Of a DNA stretch of 64,000 nt, positions 27,602 through 37,805 are shown piece after piece. Made by a program: the position numbers and the translations under genes. The stretch is from an uncultured Pseudomonadota bacterium. Its GTDB lineage: Bacteria > Pseudomonadota > Gammaproteobacteria > Burkholderiales > SG8-39. Numbering within the stretch: position 1 is the stretch's first letter; each line of letters begins with the position of its first letter. Below the pieces are notes generated by a model. The model saw only the letters and a list, made by a program, of their open reading frames with translations. It did no database searches and was not told the origin of the DNA. Where the stretch lies: the NCBI GenBank assembly GCA_903829815.1, contig CAIKRR010000077.1, positions 53,399 to 117,398 on the forward strand. The letters run 5' to 3'.

Positions 27602-28882
27602 TCACTCATCGCGCAAGGCCTGGGCAGGGGCCACCTGCGAGGCTCGCCAGCTCGGGTAGAGCGTGGCGAGAAACGAAAGTCCGAGCGAGGCGGCAACCGT
27701 CATCACCAGATCGCGCAGATGGATGGCCGAGGGCAGCTCGCCAATCTGGTATACCTCGGCCGACAGAAACCGGAACCCTGTCAGACGCTCGATCGCCGGC
27801 ACGATCACATCGACGTTGACCGCCACCGCCACACCGAGCACGAGCCCGGTCAGGGTGCCGATCAACCCGATCATCACCCCTTGCAGCATGAAGATGCGCA
27901 GCACCGCCCCGCGCGATGCGCCCAGCGTCCGCAGGATTGCGATATCGGCCTCCTTGTCAACCACGGCCATGACCAGCGTGGCAACGATGTTGAAGGCTGC
28001 CACACCGACGATCAGCGCAAGAATGATGGCCAGCATGGCCTTGGAGGTACGAACCGCCTGGAAGAGATTGCCCTGGGTACGGGTCCAGGGGCTCACGACC
28101 AGACCGGGCCACTGGCGCGCAAGGTCCTGGGCCACCTCGGGGGCGGCAAACGGATCGTGCAAGCGCAGCCGCAAGCCTGACACGGTGCTCGCCTCGGCAA
28201 CCGGCGCCTGACCGGTCGCGCCAACGGACACCGCCTCCTCTCCCCCCAGCGCCGCCACGTCCTGCATGTTCATCAGCGCAACCACGCTGTCGAATTGATA
28301 AAGCCCGAGCGCGATGATGCCCACAACTTCGAGATCGTGCAGTCGCGGGGCCATGCGTCCAGGCGCACTCGACTGTGGCGACACGAGGGCAATGCGCTCG
28401 CCAAGTCCCACACCGAGCGCAGCGGCCAGGTCGGCACCCAGGATCACATGCCATTGCCCTGGCTGGAGCGCATCGAGTCGGCCCGCACGCAGGTGCGCTG
28501 CCAGATGACCCCCGAGCGCATCGGCCTGCGGCTCGATGCCATGGAGCAGCACGCCACGGGCCACGCTGCCCGAGGAAAGCATGGCCTGCGCATCGACGTA
28601 GGGCTCGACCGACTCCACCCGAGGCTGCAGGCGCACGCTGCTCGCCAGCGCTTGCCACTGCTCCAGGGGCCCGCCCGGCGCAGTGATCTGCACATGCGCG
28701 GTGGCACTGAGGATGCGCTCGCGGAACTCGCGCTCGAAACCGTTCACCACCGACAGCACGACGATGAGCGAGGCCACGCTCAAGGCAAGGCCGGCCATGG
28801 ATATGACCGAAATGGTCGAGACAAAAGTGTCATGCCTGCGCGTGAGCGTGTAGCGCAGGCCGACGAACAGTTCGAAGGGCAT
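27602..28882 (-). CDS. lolC: LolC-type lipoprotein-releasing permease (first copy)
   Basis: A 426-residue permease starting MPFELFVGLRYTLTRRHDTF, the classic LolC N-terminus with the FxGxRYxxxRR motif. It has a periplasmic domain between helix 1 and helices 2-4 and the conserved IVGVAAFNIVATLVMAV segment. It pairs with the paralogue 12 bp downstream and with LolD. An upstream in-frame ATG (at 28930) gives extra residues that do not fit the family. A divergent RpfE-type gene starts 46 bp away. Confidence 0.9.
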   Translation of the reverse strand: MPFELFVGLRYTLTRRHDTFVSTISVISMAGLALSVASLIVVLSVVNGFEREFRERILSATAHVQITAPGGPLEQWQALASSVRLQPRVESVEPYVDAQAMLSSGSVARGVLLHGIEPQADALGGHLAAHLRAGRLDALQPGQWHVILGADLAAALGVGLGERIALVSPQSSAPGRMAPRLHDLEVVGIIALGLYQFDSVVALMNMQDVAALGGEEAVSVGATGQAPVAEASTVSGLRLRLHDPFAAPEVAQDLARQWPGLVVSPWTRTQGNLFQAVRTSKAMLAIILALIVGVAAFNIVATLVMAVVDKEADIAILRTLGASRGAVLRIFMLQGVMIGLIGTLTGLVLGVAVAVNVDVIVPAIERLTGFRFLSAEVYQIGELPSAIHLRDLVMTVAASLGLSFLATLYPSWRASQVAPAQALRDE

Positions 28883-28889
28883 GCCGTCA

Positions 28890-28917
28890 TTCTCCCACAG
28901 TCGCCCGGTGCTACACT
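28890..28917 (+). promoter_or_regulatory. Possible promoter of the RpfE-type/recJ operon
   Basis: TTCTCC and TACACT are 16 bp apart; the -10-like box is 12 bp before the ATG, in the short gap to the divergent lolC gene. Confidence 0.3.
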
Positions 28918-28928
28918 GAATTGCCATC

Positions 28929-30026
28929 ATGCATTGTCACCTGGTCATCCCCCACCTGTTCTGGCCCGCCTCGGCGGACGACCCGGGCGCACCGTCGCCC
29001 TGGCAGGACCTGCATCTACCCTTTGTCGAGCGTTTGCTGGCTCGTGCGCGACTCGAGGTCACCGAGCATGCGCCCCTGCATGTCTGGGCCGCCAGCCAGT
29101 TCGGGCTCGACCCCGAGACCCTTGCGCTCGCCCCCTGGCGTCTGCGTGGCGAAGGCCTGGATCCCGGCGAGGCGACATGGGTCTGCCTTGACCCGCTGCA
29201 CCTGCAGGCGGGTGCACGCCAGCTCATGCGCAGTGCAAACCCCCTTTCGAGCCTCACCCCGATCGAGGCCGAGCAGATCGTGGCGACGCTCAATGCCCAC
29301 CTGGCTCACGACGGGATCGAGATCGTGGCACCCCACCCTTATCGCTGGTACGCACGCTGCGCCAGTGCCGACTTTCGTGCCGCCGCTCCACCGATTGCGG
29401 GCGATGCGCTCGCCGAGACAGGATTGCCGCAGGGCCCGGATGGCGCGCGCTGGCGCCGGCTGCTGACCGAAGTGCAGATGATTCTCCACAGCCACCCGGT
29501 GAACGAGGCGCGCGAGGCGCGCAATGCGAGCGTGCTCAACGCCCTCTGGGCGTGGGGTGTCGGGCGGGCGTGCCCGCTGCCGGCGCGCACGCCCGAACAG
29601 TGGATCAGCGACGACCCACTCCTGCGTGGACTGGCCCTTGGCAACGCTGCCCAGGTGGCACCGACCAGGCCCGGCGCCGCGGCCGAAGCGGCAGTCGCAG
29701 GTGCTGCCTCATCGGCATCGGCCATGCCGGCCTCACTCGAATCCAGTATCCGCGTGCAGTGGTTGCACGACGATGGCCCGGCGCGGGCCGTCGAAGCAGG
29801 TGATGCAGGCGCCTGGCGCAGCGCACTGGCCGCCCTGGACGCCGGCGCGGTTAAACAGCGGCTCGAAGCCCTTCGATCGGGAGCCATCGGCATGCTCACC
29901 CTCCACGCCATCGGGCCTGCAGAAAGCCTGAAGGCCGAACTCACCCGGCACGACCTGCGCCGGTTCTGGCGCCGACTGCGCCCACTCAAGACTTATCTGG
30001 CCGCGCACGAGGCAGACAGCCGATGA
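28929..30026 (+). CDS. RpfE-type / phosphoglycerate-mutase-like regulatory protein
   Basis: A 365-residue cytoplasmic protein. It starts MHCHLVIPHLFWP and carries the conserved block LLTEVQMILHSHPVNEAREAR (about 177-197) followed by NALWAWGVG. These are hallmarks of a betaproteobacterial/xanthomonad family annotated as RpfE-type regulatory protein or cofactor-independent phosphoglycerate-mutase relative. The biochemical role is not established. It overlaps the recJ start by ATGA, a coupling usual for this family. The C-terminal third is Ala-rich and less conserved. Confidence 0.8.
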   Translation: MHCHLVIPHLFWPASADDPGAPSPWQDLHLPFVERLLARARLEVTEHAPLHVWAASQFGLDPETLALAPWRLRGEGLDPGEATWVCLDPLHLQAGARQLMRSANPLSSLTPIEAEQIVATLNAHLAHDGIEIVAPHPYRWYARCASADFRAAAPPIAGDALAETGLPQGPDGARWRRLLTEVQMILHSHPVNEAREARNASVLNALWAWGVGRACPLPARTPEQWISDDPLLRGLALGNAAQVAPTRPGAAAEAAVAGAASSASAMPASLESSIRVQWLHDDGPARAVEAGDAGAWRSALAALDAGAVKQRLEALRSGAIGMLTLHAIGPAESLKAELTRHDLRRFWRRLRPLKTYLAAHEADSR

Positions 30027-31747
30027 GCACTGGCAGCACCGACTCACCGCCCCGCCTGATCAGGGCTCGCAGTGGCGCGTTCGCCGCAGAGCTTGCGCTG
30101 CGCGAAGCCGGCATCCATCCCCTGCTCGCGCGCCTCTACGCAAGCCGCGGGCTGCGGGGTCCGGAAGAAACGGGCCTGACGCTGGAAGACCTGCTGCGCC
30201 CATCGGAACTCTTGCACTGTGACCGGGCAGCCGTGCTCCTGGCCAATGCCATCGCCGCCGGATCTCGGCTGCTCATCGTCGCCGACTACGACTGCGATGG
30301 CGCAACGGCCTGCGCGGTGGGCCTGCAGGCCTTGCGCTCGATGGGGGCACGTGTCGACTACGTCGTGCCCGACCGATTCACCCTGGGCTACGGCCTGTCA
30401 CCCGAACTCGTCGAGCAGTGCCTGTCGCTCCAGCCCGAGCTCATCATCACCGTCGACAACGGCATCGCCAGCGTCGAAGGGGTGGCCTGCGCCCGGCGCC
30501 ACGGCATCGCTACCCTGGTGACCGACCACCACTTGCCCGGCGATCAACTGCCTGATGCGGCCTGCATCGTCAACCCCAATCAGCCAGGCTGCACCTTCGC
30601 CAGCAAGGCCATCGCAGGGGTCGGGGTCATGTTCTACGTGATGCTGGCCCTGCGTGCCGAACTGCGTCGCCGCGGCCGCTACGGCCCCACCGGCGGACCC
30701 AATCTGGCTGAACTGCTCCCGCTGGTGGCCTTGGGTACGGTTGCTGATGTCGTGCCACTGGATCGCAACAACCGCATCCTGGTCAGCGAGGGACTGGCGC
30801 GCATCCGCAGCGGACGTATGCCCCCGGGAGTACGAGCGCTCTTTGCCGCGGCAGGACGCGACCCACGTCGTGCTACCACGATGGACATCGGCTTCGGCCT
30901 GGCACCGCGCCTGAATGCCGCCGGGCGGCTCACCGACATGAGTGTCGGCATCGAGACGCTCATTCACGCCGATGAGACCGGGGCACTCGAACTTGCGCGC
31001 CGTCTCGACCAGTTGAACACCGAGCGCCGATCGATCCAGGCCTCGATGAGCGAACAGGCCACAGCCATGCTGCCCCGAGTGATCGATGCCGGCAAAACCA
31101 CCGTCACGCTGTTCGATCCTGCCTGGCACCAGGGCGTGGTGGGCATACTGGCCGGACGCATCAAGGATCAGCTCAACCGCCCCGCCTTCATCTTCGCCAC
31201 CGGCGAGGCAGGCACATTGCGCGGCTCGGGTCGATCGATCGCAGGCCTGCACCTGCGCGACTGTCTCGATCTGGTGTCCAAAGCTGCGCCGGGGCTTCTT
31301 CACCGGTTCGGCGGCCATGCCGCGGCAGCCGGTGCGACGCTCGCAGCCGATCGGCTCGACGAGTTCCGGCAACTGTTTGATGCCATTGCCGCACGCATGA
31401 TCGACCCGGCTGCGCTCGAGCGTGAAATCGTCACTGACGGCCCCCTCGAGGCGAGCTATCTCACGCCCGCATGCGCACAACTGCTCGACGCCCAGGTATG
31501 GGGACAGGGTTTCGCCCCACCGATCTTCAGCGATCGCTGCCGGGTGATCTCGCAAAAGCTTGTCGCCGGCAAGCACACCCGATTGCAACTGGAAGTCGCC
31601 GGCTGCCCGATGGAAGCCATACGGTTCAATTCGATCGAGGCAGCCCCGGCCCAGATCAATGCGGCCTTCAGGCTCGGAATCAACGAATACAACGGACTGG
31701 CGCGTGCGCAGCTGGTGATCGAGGCGTGGGAACCTGCCGCCGCTTGA
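30023..31747 (+). CDS. recJ: RecJ, single-strand-specific 5'-3' exonuclease
   Basis: A 574-residue DHH-family nuclease used in RecF recombination, mismatch repair and base excision. Catalytic motifs: VADYDCDGATA (motif I, about 89-99), VDNGIAS (motif II), VTDHHLPGD (DHH, about 167-175), and a DHHA1 region with GSGRSIAGLHLRDCL and HRFGGHAAAAG. An OB-fold end follows (about 460-574). The length matches E. coli RecJ. It is translationally coupled to the RpfE-type gene and converges on dsbB with a 9-bp gap. Confidence 0.95.
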   Translation: MSTGSTDSPPRLIRARSGAFAAELALREAGIHPLLARLYASRGLRGPEETGLTLEDLLRPSELLHCDRAAVLLANAIAAGSRLLIVADYDCDGATACAVGLQALRSMGARVDYVVPDRFTLGYGLSPELVEQCLSLQPELIITVDNGIASVEGVACARRHGIATLVTDHHLPGDQLPDAACIVNPNQPGCTFASKAIAGVGVMFYVMLALRAELRRRGRYGPTGGPNLAELLPLVALGTVADVVPLDRNNRILVSEGLARIRSGRMPPGVRALFAAAGRDPRRATTMDIGFGLAPRLNAAGRLTDMSVGIETLIHADETGALELARRLDQLNTERRSIQASMSEQATAMLPRVIDAGKTTVTLFDPAWHQGVVGILAGRIKDQLNRPAFIFATGEAGTLRGSGRSIAGLHLRDCLDLVSKAAPGLLHRFGGHAAAAGATLAADRLDEFRQLFDAIAARMIDPAALEREIVTDGPLEASYLTPACAQLLDAQVWGQGFAPPIFSDRCRVISQKLVAGKHTRLQLEVAGCPMEAIRFNSIEAAPAQINAAFRLGINEYNGLARAQLVIEAWEPAAA

Positions 31748-31756
31748 GCGCAGCCG

Positions 31757-32266
31757 CTAACGACGGGCGAGAAAGGGCAGCGCCAGGCTGAACAGCGCAA
31801 GCAGCACGAAGCCGGCCAACGACCACTCCGGCACCGACAAACCCAAGAGCGCCCAGGGCTTCAACGTGCAGGGGCCGTCATACTGGAAGAGCGGCGGCAC
31901 GACATGACCGAGCCGAGAGGCATCGAGCAGCCGCTCGAGCGCCGAGCCGGCACAGGCGCGTGACGCCACCGGGTCGCGCTGCAGAAACACGTGCCACGTG
32001 GCCGCCGCCGCGCCCGCGAGGGCGCAAAGGAGCGCGAGTCCCGCGTAGACCGTGATACCCCGTGAGGCCGGACGATGCAGGGCCGCCACCAGAGCAATCA
32101 GGGCAACCAGCAGATACCCGATGCGCTGCGCGATGCACCAGGGGCAGGGGTCGAGCTGGTAGCGATGCTGAAGCACGAGCGCAGCGCCGACGATGGCCAG
32201 ACACAATAGTAAGAGCAGCGTGAACAGACGTGCCGCGCGATCGGTAGGGCTTGAATAACCGGGCAT
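31757..32266 (-). CDS. dsbB: DsbB-family disulfide bond formation protein
   Basis: A 169-residue inner-membrane protein with four helices that reoxidises DsbA with quinone. The first redox pair is in [10 protein letters not shown] (CxxC, after helix 1); the second pair is the Cys in [10 protein letters not shown] and the one in YDGPC, about 30 residues apart in the second periplasmic loop. The ATG giving [13 protein letters not shown] is preferred over an in-frame start 22 codons earlier. Divergent from prfB. Confidence 0.92.
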   Translation of the reverse strand: MPGYSSPTDRAARLFTLLLLLCLAIVGAALVLQHRYQLDPCPWCIAQRIGYLLVALIALVAALHRPASRGITVYAGLALLCALAGAAAATWHVFLQRDPVASRACAGSALERLLDASRLGHVVPPLFQYDGPCTLKPWALLGLSVPEWSLAGFVLLALFSLALPFLARR

Positions 32267-32339
32267 GACAGAGGATCTCGCACTGGAGGGACTCGCGTAC
32301 TGCCCGAGTGTAACGCCGGTTGCCGGTGCCACGAGCCGT

Positions 32340-32345
32340 TATAAT
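32340..32345 (+). promoter_or_regulatory. TATAAT -10 box of prfB
   Basis: A perfect TATAAT in the GC-rich dsbB-prfB gap, about 120 bp before the prfB start. No convincing -35 box is seen at the right spacing; TTGCCG lies only 14 bp upstream. Confidence 0.5.
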
Positions 32346-32375
32346 CGCCCAACGGGCCGAGAGCCTGCCTGCCCG

Positions 32376-32398
32376 TCACCCGGTCAGGGTTCGGGTGA
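32376..32398 (+). other. Leader hairpin upstream of prfB
   Basis: TCACCCG pairs perfectly with CGGGTGA across a 9-nt loop, between the likely -10 box and the prfB ATG, so it would form in the mRNA leader. No T-tract follows; role unknown. Confidence 0.35.
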
Positions 32399-32467
32399 TG
32401 ACCGCCGGCCGCAGCCCGGATGGCGACAGCAGCCCACCCACAACACCATCCCCCGTCAGAGCCGCCC

Positions 32468-33572
32468 ATGGAAGCCGAACGCATCAGCGCCCTTGCTGCC
32501 CGCCTCACCGATCTGGACGCCAAGGCCGGCGAGCTGCGGAGGTATCTTTGACTATGACGCCAAGCGCGAACGACTGAAGGCCGTCGAAACCGAACTCGAA
32601 AACCCGGCCATCTGGAACGACCCGAAGAACGCGCAGGAACTGGGCAAGGAAAAGAAGGCGCTCGACCTCATCGTCAGCCGCCTTACCGAAGCGGCCGATC
32701 GCATTCGCGATGCGGCCGAACTGTTCGAACTGGCCCGCGGCGAGGGCGATGAGGACACGCTCGAGGCAATCGACGCCGACTCGATCAGCATCGAGGCCAC
32801 CGTGGCCGAGATGGAATTCCAGCGTGTTTTCAACGACCCGCTGGATCCGAACAACTGCTTCCTCGACATTCAGACCGGCGCTGGCGGCACCGAAGCGCAA
32901 GACTGGGCGCAGATGCTGCTTCGCATGTATGCACGCTACGGGGAGCGACGCGGCTTCAAGACAGAACTGCTCGAGATGTCCGAGGGTGACGTGGCCGGCA
33001 TCAAGAGCGCAACGCTGAAGATCTCGGGTGACTACGCCTATGGCACCTTGCGTACAGAAACCGGTGTCCACCGCCTGGTGCGCAAGTCACCGTTCGACTC
33101 GAATGCACGGCGCCATACCTCGTTCTCGAGCGTATTCGTCTACCCCGAAGTCGACGACTCGTTCGAGATCGAGATCAACCCGGCCGACCTGCGAATCGAC
33201 GTCTACCGTGCTTCGGGTGCCGGCGGGCAGCACGTGAACAAGACCGAATCGGCAGTGCGGATCACGCATCTGCCCACCAATACCGTCGTGCAGTGCCAGA
33301 ACGACCGGTCGCAACACCGCAATCGTGACGAAGCCATGAAAATGCTGCGGGCGCGGCTCTATGAACTCGAACTGCGCAAGCGGAACGACGCCAAGCAGAA
33401 ACTCGAAGACGGCAAGGACGACATCGGCTGGGGGCACCAGATCCGGTCATACGTGCTCGACCAGTCGCGCATCAAGGACCTGCGCACTGGCGTGGAAATC
33501 GGCAATACCACGGCCGTGCTGGACGGTGACCTCGACGAATTCATCGCGGCAAGCCTCAAGCAGGGTGTCTGA
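32468..33572 (+). CDS. prfB: Peptide chain release factor 2 (RF2), programmed +1 frameshift
   Basis: RF2 releases peptides at UGA and UAA. The gene reads from the ATG ([13 protein letters not shown]) for 27 codons to a CTT, then meets an in-frame TGA at 32549-32551. Translation must skip one base (32549) and resume at GAC to continue into the main frame, giving 367 residues, the normal RF2 length. The main frame contains the tripeptide region [15 protein letters not shown] (SPF) and the catalytic [14 protein letters not shown] (GGQ). The shift autoregulates RF2: low RF2 lets the shift win. lysS follows. Confidence 0.97.
32538..32552 (+). promoter_or_regulatory. RF2 frameshift signal (SD-like GGAGG, TAT, CTTTGAC)
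   Basis: An internal Shine-Dalgarno GGAGG stands 3 nt before the CTT slippery codon, followed directly by TGA and C. This is the standard arrangement for +1 slippage of the Leu-tRNA from CUU to UUU, with a weak UGAC stop context. Confidence 0.95.
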
Positions 33573-33608
33573 AGGGGCCGACCAGCCCCGACACGCAAGG
33601 ACAGGACA

Positions 33609-35120
33609 GTGAACATGACAGCGCAAGAGAGCGGCAAGCCCGAGCACGACGAGAGTGCCATCATCGCCGAGCGGCGCAGCAAGCTCGCGCAGTCGAGGGC
33701 TGCGGGCAATGCCTACCCCAACGACTTTGATCGCACCGACTTCGCGCTGGACCTGCATGCGGCCCATGACGGTACTGCCACCGAAGCTCTGGAGGCGAAG
33801 GCCATCGAGGTATCGGTCGCCGGCCGGATGATGTTCAAGCGCGTGATGGGCAAGGCCAGCTTTGCCACGCTGCAGGACTCGAGCGGACGCATTCAGCTCT
33901 TTCTCAGCAACGATCAGCTGGGTGAAGAAGCGCATGCGGCGTTCAAGCACCATGATCTGGGCGACATCCTGGGCGCAAAGGGCACACTCTTCATCACCCG
34001 CACCGGCGAGCTCTCGGTGCGAGTGACCTCGCTGCGACTGCTCGCCAAGGCACTGCGCCCGCTGCCCGAGAAGTTCCACGGCCTCACCGACCAGGAACAG
34101 AAGTACCGCCAGCGTCACCTCGACCTGATCATGAACGAGCAGAGCCGACGCACCTTCACCCTGCGCAGCCGTATCGTCCAGGCGATACGCGCATTCATGG
34201 TGGCGCGTGGCTACCTCGAGGTAGAAACGCCAATGATGCAGGCAATTCCGGGAGGCGCATCGGCCAAGCCCTTCATCACGCATCACAACGCGCTCGACAT
34301 GCCGCTCTACCTGCGGATCGCCCCGGAGCTCTACCTCAAGCGCCTGGTAGTAGGCGGTTTCGAGCGGGTGTTCGAGATCAACCGCAACTTTCGCAACGAA
34401 GGCATCTCGACCCGGCACAACCCCGAGTTCACGATGATCGAGTTCTACGAGGCCTACCGCGACTATCGCTACCTCATGGACCTCACCGAGACCATGCTGG
34501 CGCAGGTTGCGCACGAGGTGCTGGGTACCACCTCGGTCACCTACGGCGACCACGTGATCGAACTGGGGCGTCCTTTCGACCGCCTCACGGTCGCCGATGC
34601 CATCTGCAAGTACCACCCAGAAACCGACCGCGCAGCATTGGGCGATGAGGTCTGGCTCAGAGCAGAACTCGCGCGCCGCGGGGCCAAGCCCCATGCCCAT
34701 GCCGGCATCGGCGCGCTGCAACTCGCCCTCTTCGAGGAAACGACCGAACGCCTGCTGATCCAGCCGACCTTCATCATCGACTACCCCGAAGAGGTTTCAC
34801 CGCTCGCTCGGCGCAACGATGACAACCCGGGCATCACCGACCGGTTCGAACTCTTCATCACCGGCCGCGAGATGGCCAACGGCTTCTCCGAACTCAACGA
34901 TCCTGAAGACCAGGCCGCCCGGTTCGAGGCGCAAGCGCAGGCGAAGGCTGCTGGCGACGAGGAGGCGATGTTCTACGATGCCGATTACATCCGGGCACTC
35001 GAGCACGGACTGCCACCGACAGCCGGCGAAGGCATCGGCATCGACCGTCTGGTGATGCTGCTCACCAACAGCCCGTCGATCCGCGACGTGATTCTCTTTC
35101 CGCAGATGAGAGCCGAATGA
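33609..35120 (+). CDS. lysS: Lysyl-tRNA synthetase, class II
   Basis: A 503-residue enzyme charging tRNA-Lys. An N-terminal OB-fold anticodon domain (about 60-165, with [17 protein letters not shown]) is followed by the class II core: motif 1 around [13 protein letters not shown], motif 2 [20 protein letters not shown], and motif 3 [21 protein letters not shown]. The start is GTG with an ATG two codons later; AGGA boxes suit both. It follows prfB by 36 bp, as in many proteobacteria, and its stop overlaps the next ATG. Confidence 0.96.
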   Translation: MNMTAQESGKPEHDESAIIAERRSKLAQSRAAGNAYPNDFDRTDFALDLHAAHDGTATEALEAKAIEVSVAGRMMFKRVMGKASFATLQDSSGRIQLFLSNDQLGEEAHAAFKHHDLGDILGAKGTLFITRTGELSVRVTSLRLLAKALRPLPEKFHGLTDQEQKYRQRHLDLIMNEQSRRTFTLRSRIVQAIRAFMVARGYLEVETPMMQAIPGGASAKPFITHHNALDMPLYLRIAPELYLKRLVVGGFERVFEINRNFRNEGISTRHNPEFTMIEFYEAYRDYRYLMDLTETMLAQVAHEVLGTTSVTYGDHVIELGRPFDRLTVADAICKYHPETDRAALGDEVWLRAELARRGAKPHAHAGIGALQLALFEETTERLLIQPTFIIDYPEEVSPLARRNDDNPGITDRFELFITGREMANGFSELNDPEDQAARFEAQAQAKAAGDEEAMFYDADYIRALEHGLPPTAGEGIGIDRLVMLLTNSPSIRDVILFPQMRAE

Positions 35121-35752
35121 TGGCCGAGCGCACGCCTGGCACGACCGGTACCGCCCCCAGCATGCCCGAGGCCCCCACCCGCGCAGCAACGCCGCGATTT
35201 GCCCAACTCGACATGACACAGATGGCGCCGGCCCAGCGTGCGCTGGCCGAAGAGATTCTTGGCTTCTCGAGCGTGGGCATCAGCGGCCCGTACAACGCGT
35301 TCCTGCGCAGCCCGGTGATGGCGCGGCGCATGATCGATCTGCTCGATTACCTGCGCTGGAACTCCTCGTTGCCGGCCCGACTCACCGAGTTTGCCATCCT
35401 CATCCAGGCGCGCCTGTGGCGCTCGCAGGTCGAGTGGTTTGCACACCACCCGCTCGCGCTGAAGGCCGGATTGGCCCCCTCGGTGGCTGCCGACCTGAAG
35501 GCCAACCGTCGACCCCAGGGGATGCAGGCTGACGAAGCGGCGGTGTACGAGTTCTGCATGGCCCTGTCCACCGGGCATGCCGTGCCACAGGAAGTCTTCG
35601 AGCGCACCCGCGACACCCTCGGAGGCGAGCAGCAGATCGTCGACCTCACGGTGCTCAGTGGCACCTATGTGAGCGTGGCGATGATTCTGGCGGTGGCCGA
35701 ACAGGGCGTACCGCCGGGGCGCGAACCGCCGTTTGCACCCGGCGAAGCCTGA
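35117..35752 (+). CDS. Carboxymuconolactone decarboxylase (CMD)-family protein
   Basis: A 211-residue AhpD/CMD-like helical protein. It has [19 protein letters not shown], then [15 protein letters not shown], then [15 protein letters not shown]. The EWFAH stretch replaces the CxxC redox motif of AhpD, so peroxidase activity is not expected; the decarboxylase activity of true CMD is also unproven. A paralogue with the same EWFAH lies at about 59.5 kb. Its ATG overlaps the lysS stop, so it could be read through from lysS. Function unknown. Confidence 0.8.
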   Translation: MMAERTPGTTGTAPSMPEAPTRAATPRFAQLDMTQMAPAQRALAEEILGFSSVGISGPYNAFLRSPVMARRMIDLLDYLRWNSSLPARLTEFAILIQARLWRSQVEWFAHHPLALKAGLAPSVAADLKANRRPQGMQADEAAVYEFCMALSTGHAVPQEVFERTRDTLGGEQQIVDLTVLSGTYVSVAMILAVAEQGVPPGREPPFAPGEA

Positions 35753-35856
35753 TCCGGCCGGTCCGAAGGCAGCGGGACCCGCGGGAGCCGGGCCAGACGC
35801 ATGCGAGGCAGACGCGTTCGGCCCAGACTCACCATGATCCGGCGAGCCGCCTTCAA

Positions 35857-36597
35857 TCAGCCATACATGTGCAGGCCGCCATTCACCGGGATATTGGCAC
35901 CCGTGATGTAGGCTGCGTCGTCCGAGGCCAGAAAGGCAATGACGGCGGCGATCTCGTCCGGTTGCGCGAGGCGCCCGATGGGAATGCCCTCGACCAGGGC
36001 CTTGAGCACATCGGGCCGGATTGCCCGCACCATCGCGGTCTCGACATAGCCCGGTGACACGCAGTTCACCGTGACGCCCTTCTTGACCACTTCCTGGGCA
36101 AGCGCCTTGCTGAAGCCGGCCATGCCGGCCTTGGCGGCCGAGTAGTTGGCCTGGCCGAACTGACCCCGCGTACCGTTCACCGAGGACAGACTGATCACCC
36201 GCCCCCAACCGCGGCTGGCCATGCCTTCGATCACCTGTCGGGTAACGTTGAAGACCGAGGTGAGATTGGAATCGATGACCTGATGCCAGTCTTCCTCGCC
36301 CATCTTGCGAAACACCGAATCGCGGGTGATGCCGGCACAGTTGACAAGGACGTCAACCGGCCCCAGATCACGCTCGATGACGGTCACCATGTCGCGCGAG
36401 GCCGCAAATGCCGAGACATCGGCCTCGGCCGCAATGACCTCCACGCCTTCGGCGCGCATCATCGCCAGCCACTCGTCACGACGGGGCTCACCGGGCAGAC
36501 AGTTGGCGGCGATGCGCATGCCGGCACGCGACAGGCGACGGCAGATGGCCGTGCCGATGCCACCCATCGCACCGGTCACCAGGGCAACGCGCGCCAT
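35857..36597 (-). CDS. phaB: Acetoacetyl-CoA reductase, NADPH-dependent (PhaB/PhbB)
   Basis: A 246-residue short-chain dehydrogenase that reduces acetoacetyl-CoA to (R)-3-hydroxybutyryl-CoA. The cofactor loop is VTGAMGGIGTAIC, then VLVNCAGITRD. The catalytic Ser is in SLSSVNGTRGQFGQ and the YxxxK pair in NYSAAKAGM. The end reads ITGANIPVNGGLHMYG, which is diagnostic for PhaB. It starts one base after the phaA stop and is the last gene of the phaCAB operon. The usual downstream regulator phaR is absent here. Confidence 0.95.
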   Translation of the reverse strand: MARVALVTGAMGGIGTAICRRLSRAGMRIAANCLPGEPRRDEWLAMMRAEGVEVIAAEADVSAFAASRDMVTVIERDLGPVDVLVNCAGITRDSVFRKMGEEDWHQVIDSNLTSVFNVTRQVIEGMASRGWGRVISLSSVNGTRGQFGQANYSAAKAGMAGFSKALAQEVVKKGVTVNCVSPGYVETAMVRAIRPDVLKALVEGIPIGRLAQPDEIAAVIAFLASDDAAYITGANIPVNGGLHMYG

Positions 36598-36598
36598 G

Positions 36599-37774
36599 TC
36601 AGCGCTCGAGCGCGATGGCAACGCCCATGCCGCCACCGATGCACATGGCAGCAAGCCCCTTCTTCGCATCGCGACGAATCATTTCATGCACGAGCGAGAC
36701 CACGATCCGGCAGCCCGACGCACCGATCGGATGCCCCAGCGCGATGGCGCCCCCGTTCGGATTCACCCGGGCGGTATCCCAGCCCATCTGCCGATTGACA
36801 GCCACCGCCTGGGCGGCAAACGCCTCGTTGATTTCCATGACGTCAAGATCGGCTGCAGTCCAGCCGGCCTTGGCCAGGCACAACTGCGATGCAGGCACCG
36901 GGCCCATGCCCATGATGGTCGGATCGATACCCGCTGACGAGTAGGCGCGAATACGGGCCAGAATCGGCAGACCGAGTTCACGCGCCGTATCGGCCGACAT
37001 CACGACGACCGCGGCTGCGCCATCATTGATGCCCGACGCATTGCCCGCCGTGACGGTGCCGGCCTTGTCAAAGGCAGGCCGCAGTTCACCCAGCTTCTCG
37101 GCTGTCGTGCCTGCCTTGGCATACTCATCGGTATCAAAGACGATGTTGCCCTTCTTCGACTCGATTTCGTAGGCAGCGATCTCGTCCTTGAAGCGGCCGG
37201 CAGCAATCGCGGCTTCGGCCTTCTGCTGCGAGTGCGCGGCAAACTCATCCTGGTCCTGACGGGTCACGTTGTACTGACGCGCCACGTTCTCGGCCGTGAT
37301 GCCCATGTGGTAGTTGTTGTAGGCATCCCACAGACCGTCGTTGACCATCGAGTCGACGAGCTTGGCATCGCCCATGCGGAAACCATCGCGCGAACCCATC
37401 ATCACGTGCGGCGCGAGACTCATGTTTTCCTGACCGCCAGCCACCATGATGCGCGCGTCGCCTGCCTTGATCGCCTGGGCGGCCATGTGGATGGCCTTCA
37501 TGCCCGAGCCGCAGACCTTGTTGATGGTGAGAGCGGGCACCATGTCGGGCAGTCCGGCATAACGCGCCGCCTGACGACCGGCGTTCTGGCCGACGCCCGC
37601 GGTGAGCACATGCCCCATGATCACTTCCGACACCTGGTCGGGAGCAACCCCGGCGCGTGCCAGTGCCGCCTTGATCACATGGGCACCCAGCCTTGCCGCA
37701 GGTACCTTGGCAAGCGTACCGCCAAACTTTCCGATCGCGGTTCGCGCCGCGCTCACGATGACCACATCACTCAT
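36599..37774 (-). CDS. phaA: Acetyl-CoA acetyltransferase (beta-ketothiolase)
   Basis: A 391-residue thiolase that condenses two acetyl-CoA to acetoacetyl-CoA, the first step to PHB. The acyl-accepting Cys is in INKVCGSGMKAIH (about 89); the catalytic His is in GGAIALGHPIGASGCR (about 349); the second Cys is in MCIGGGMGVAI (about 379). The start follows AAGGGGAG; the open frame upstream of it overlaps phaC and is rejected. It lies 31 bp after phaC and directly before phaB. Confidence 0.96.
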   Translation of the reverse strand: MSDVVIVSAARTAIGKFGGTLAKVPAARLGAHVIKAALARAGVAPDQVSEVIMGHVLTAGVGQNAGRQAARYAGLPDMVPALTINKVCGSGMKAIHMAAQAIKAGDARIMVAGGQENMSLAPHVMMGSRDGFRMGDAKLVDSMVNDGLWDAYNNYHMGITAENVARQYNVTRQDQDEFAAHSQQKAEAAIAAGRFKDEIAAYEIESKKGNIVFDTDEYAKAGTTAEKLGELRPAFDKAGTVTAGNASGINDGAAAVVVMSADTARELGLPILARIRAYSSAGIDPTIMGMGPVPASQLCLAKAGWTAADLDVMEINEAFAAQAVAVNRQMGWDTARVNPNGGAIALGHPIGASGCRIVVSLVHEMIRRDAKKGLAAMCIGGGMGVAIALER

Positions 37775-37805
37775 GACAATCTCCCCTTGGAATTGAATTG
37801 CGGGT

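Noticed and set aside
26321..28180. Plus-strand ORF of 619 codons across lolC and lolE
   Set aside because: His/Arg/Gln-rich shadow of two clear permease genes on the other strand.
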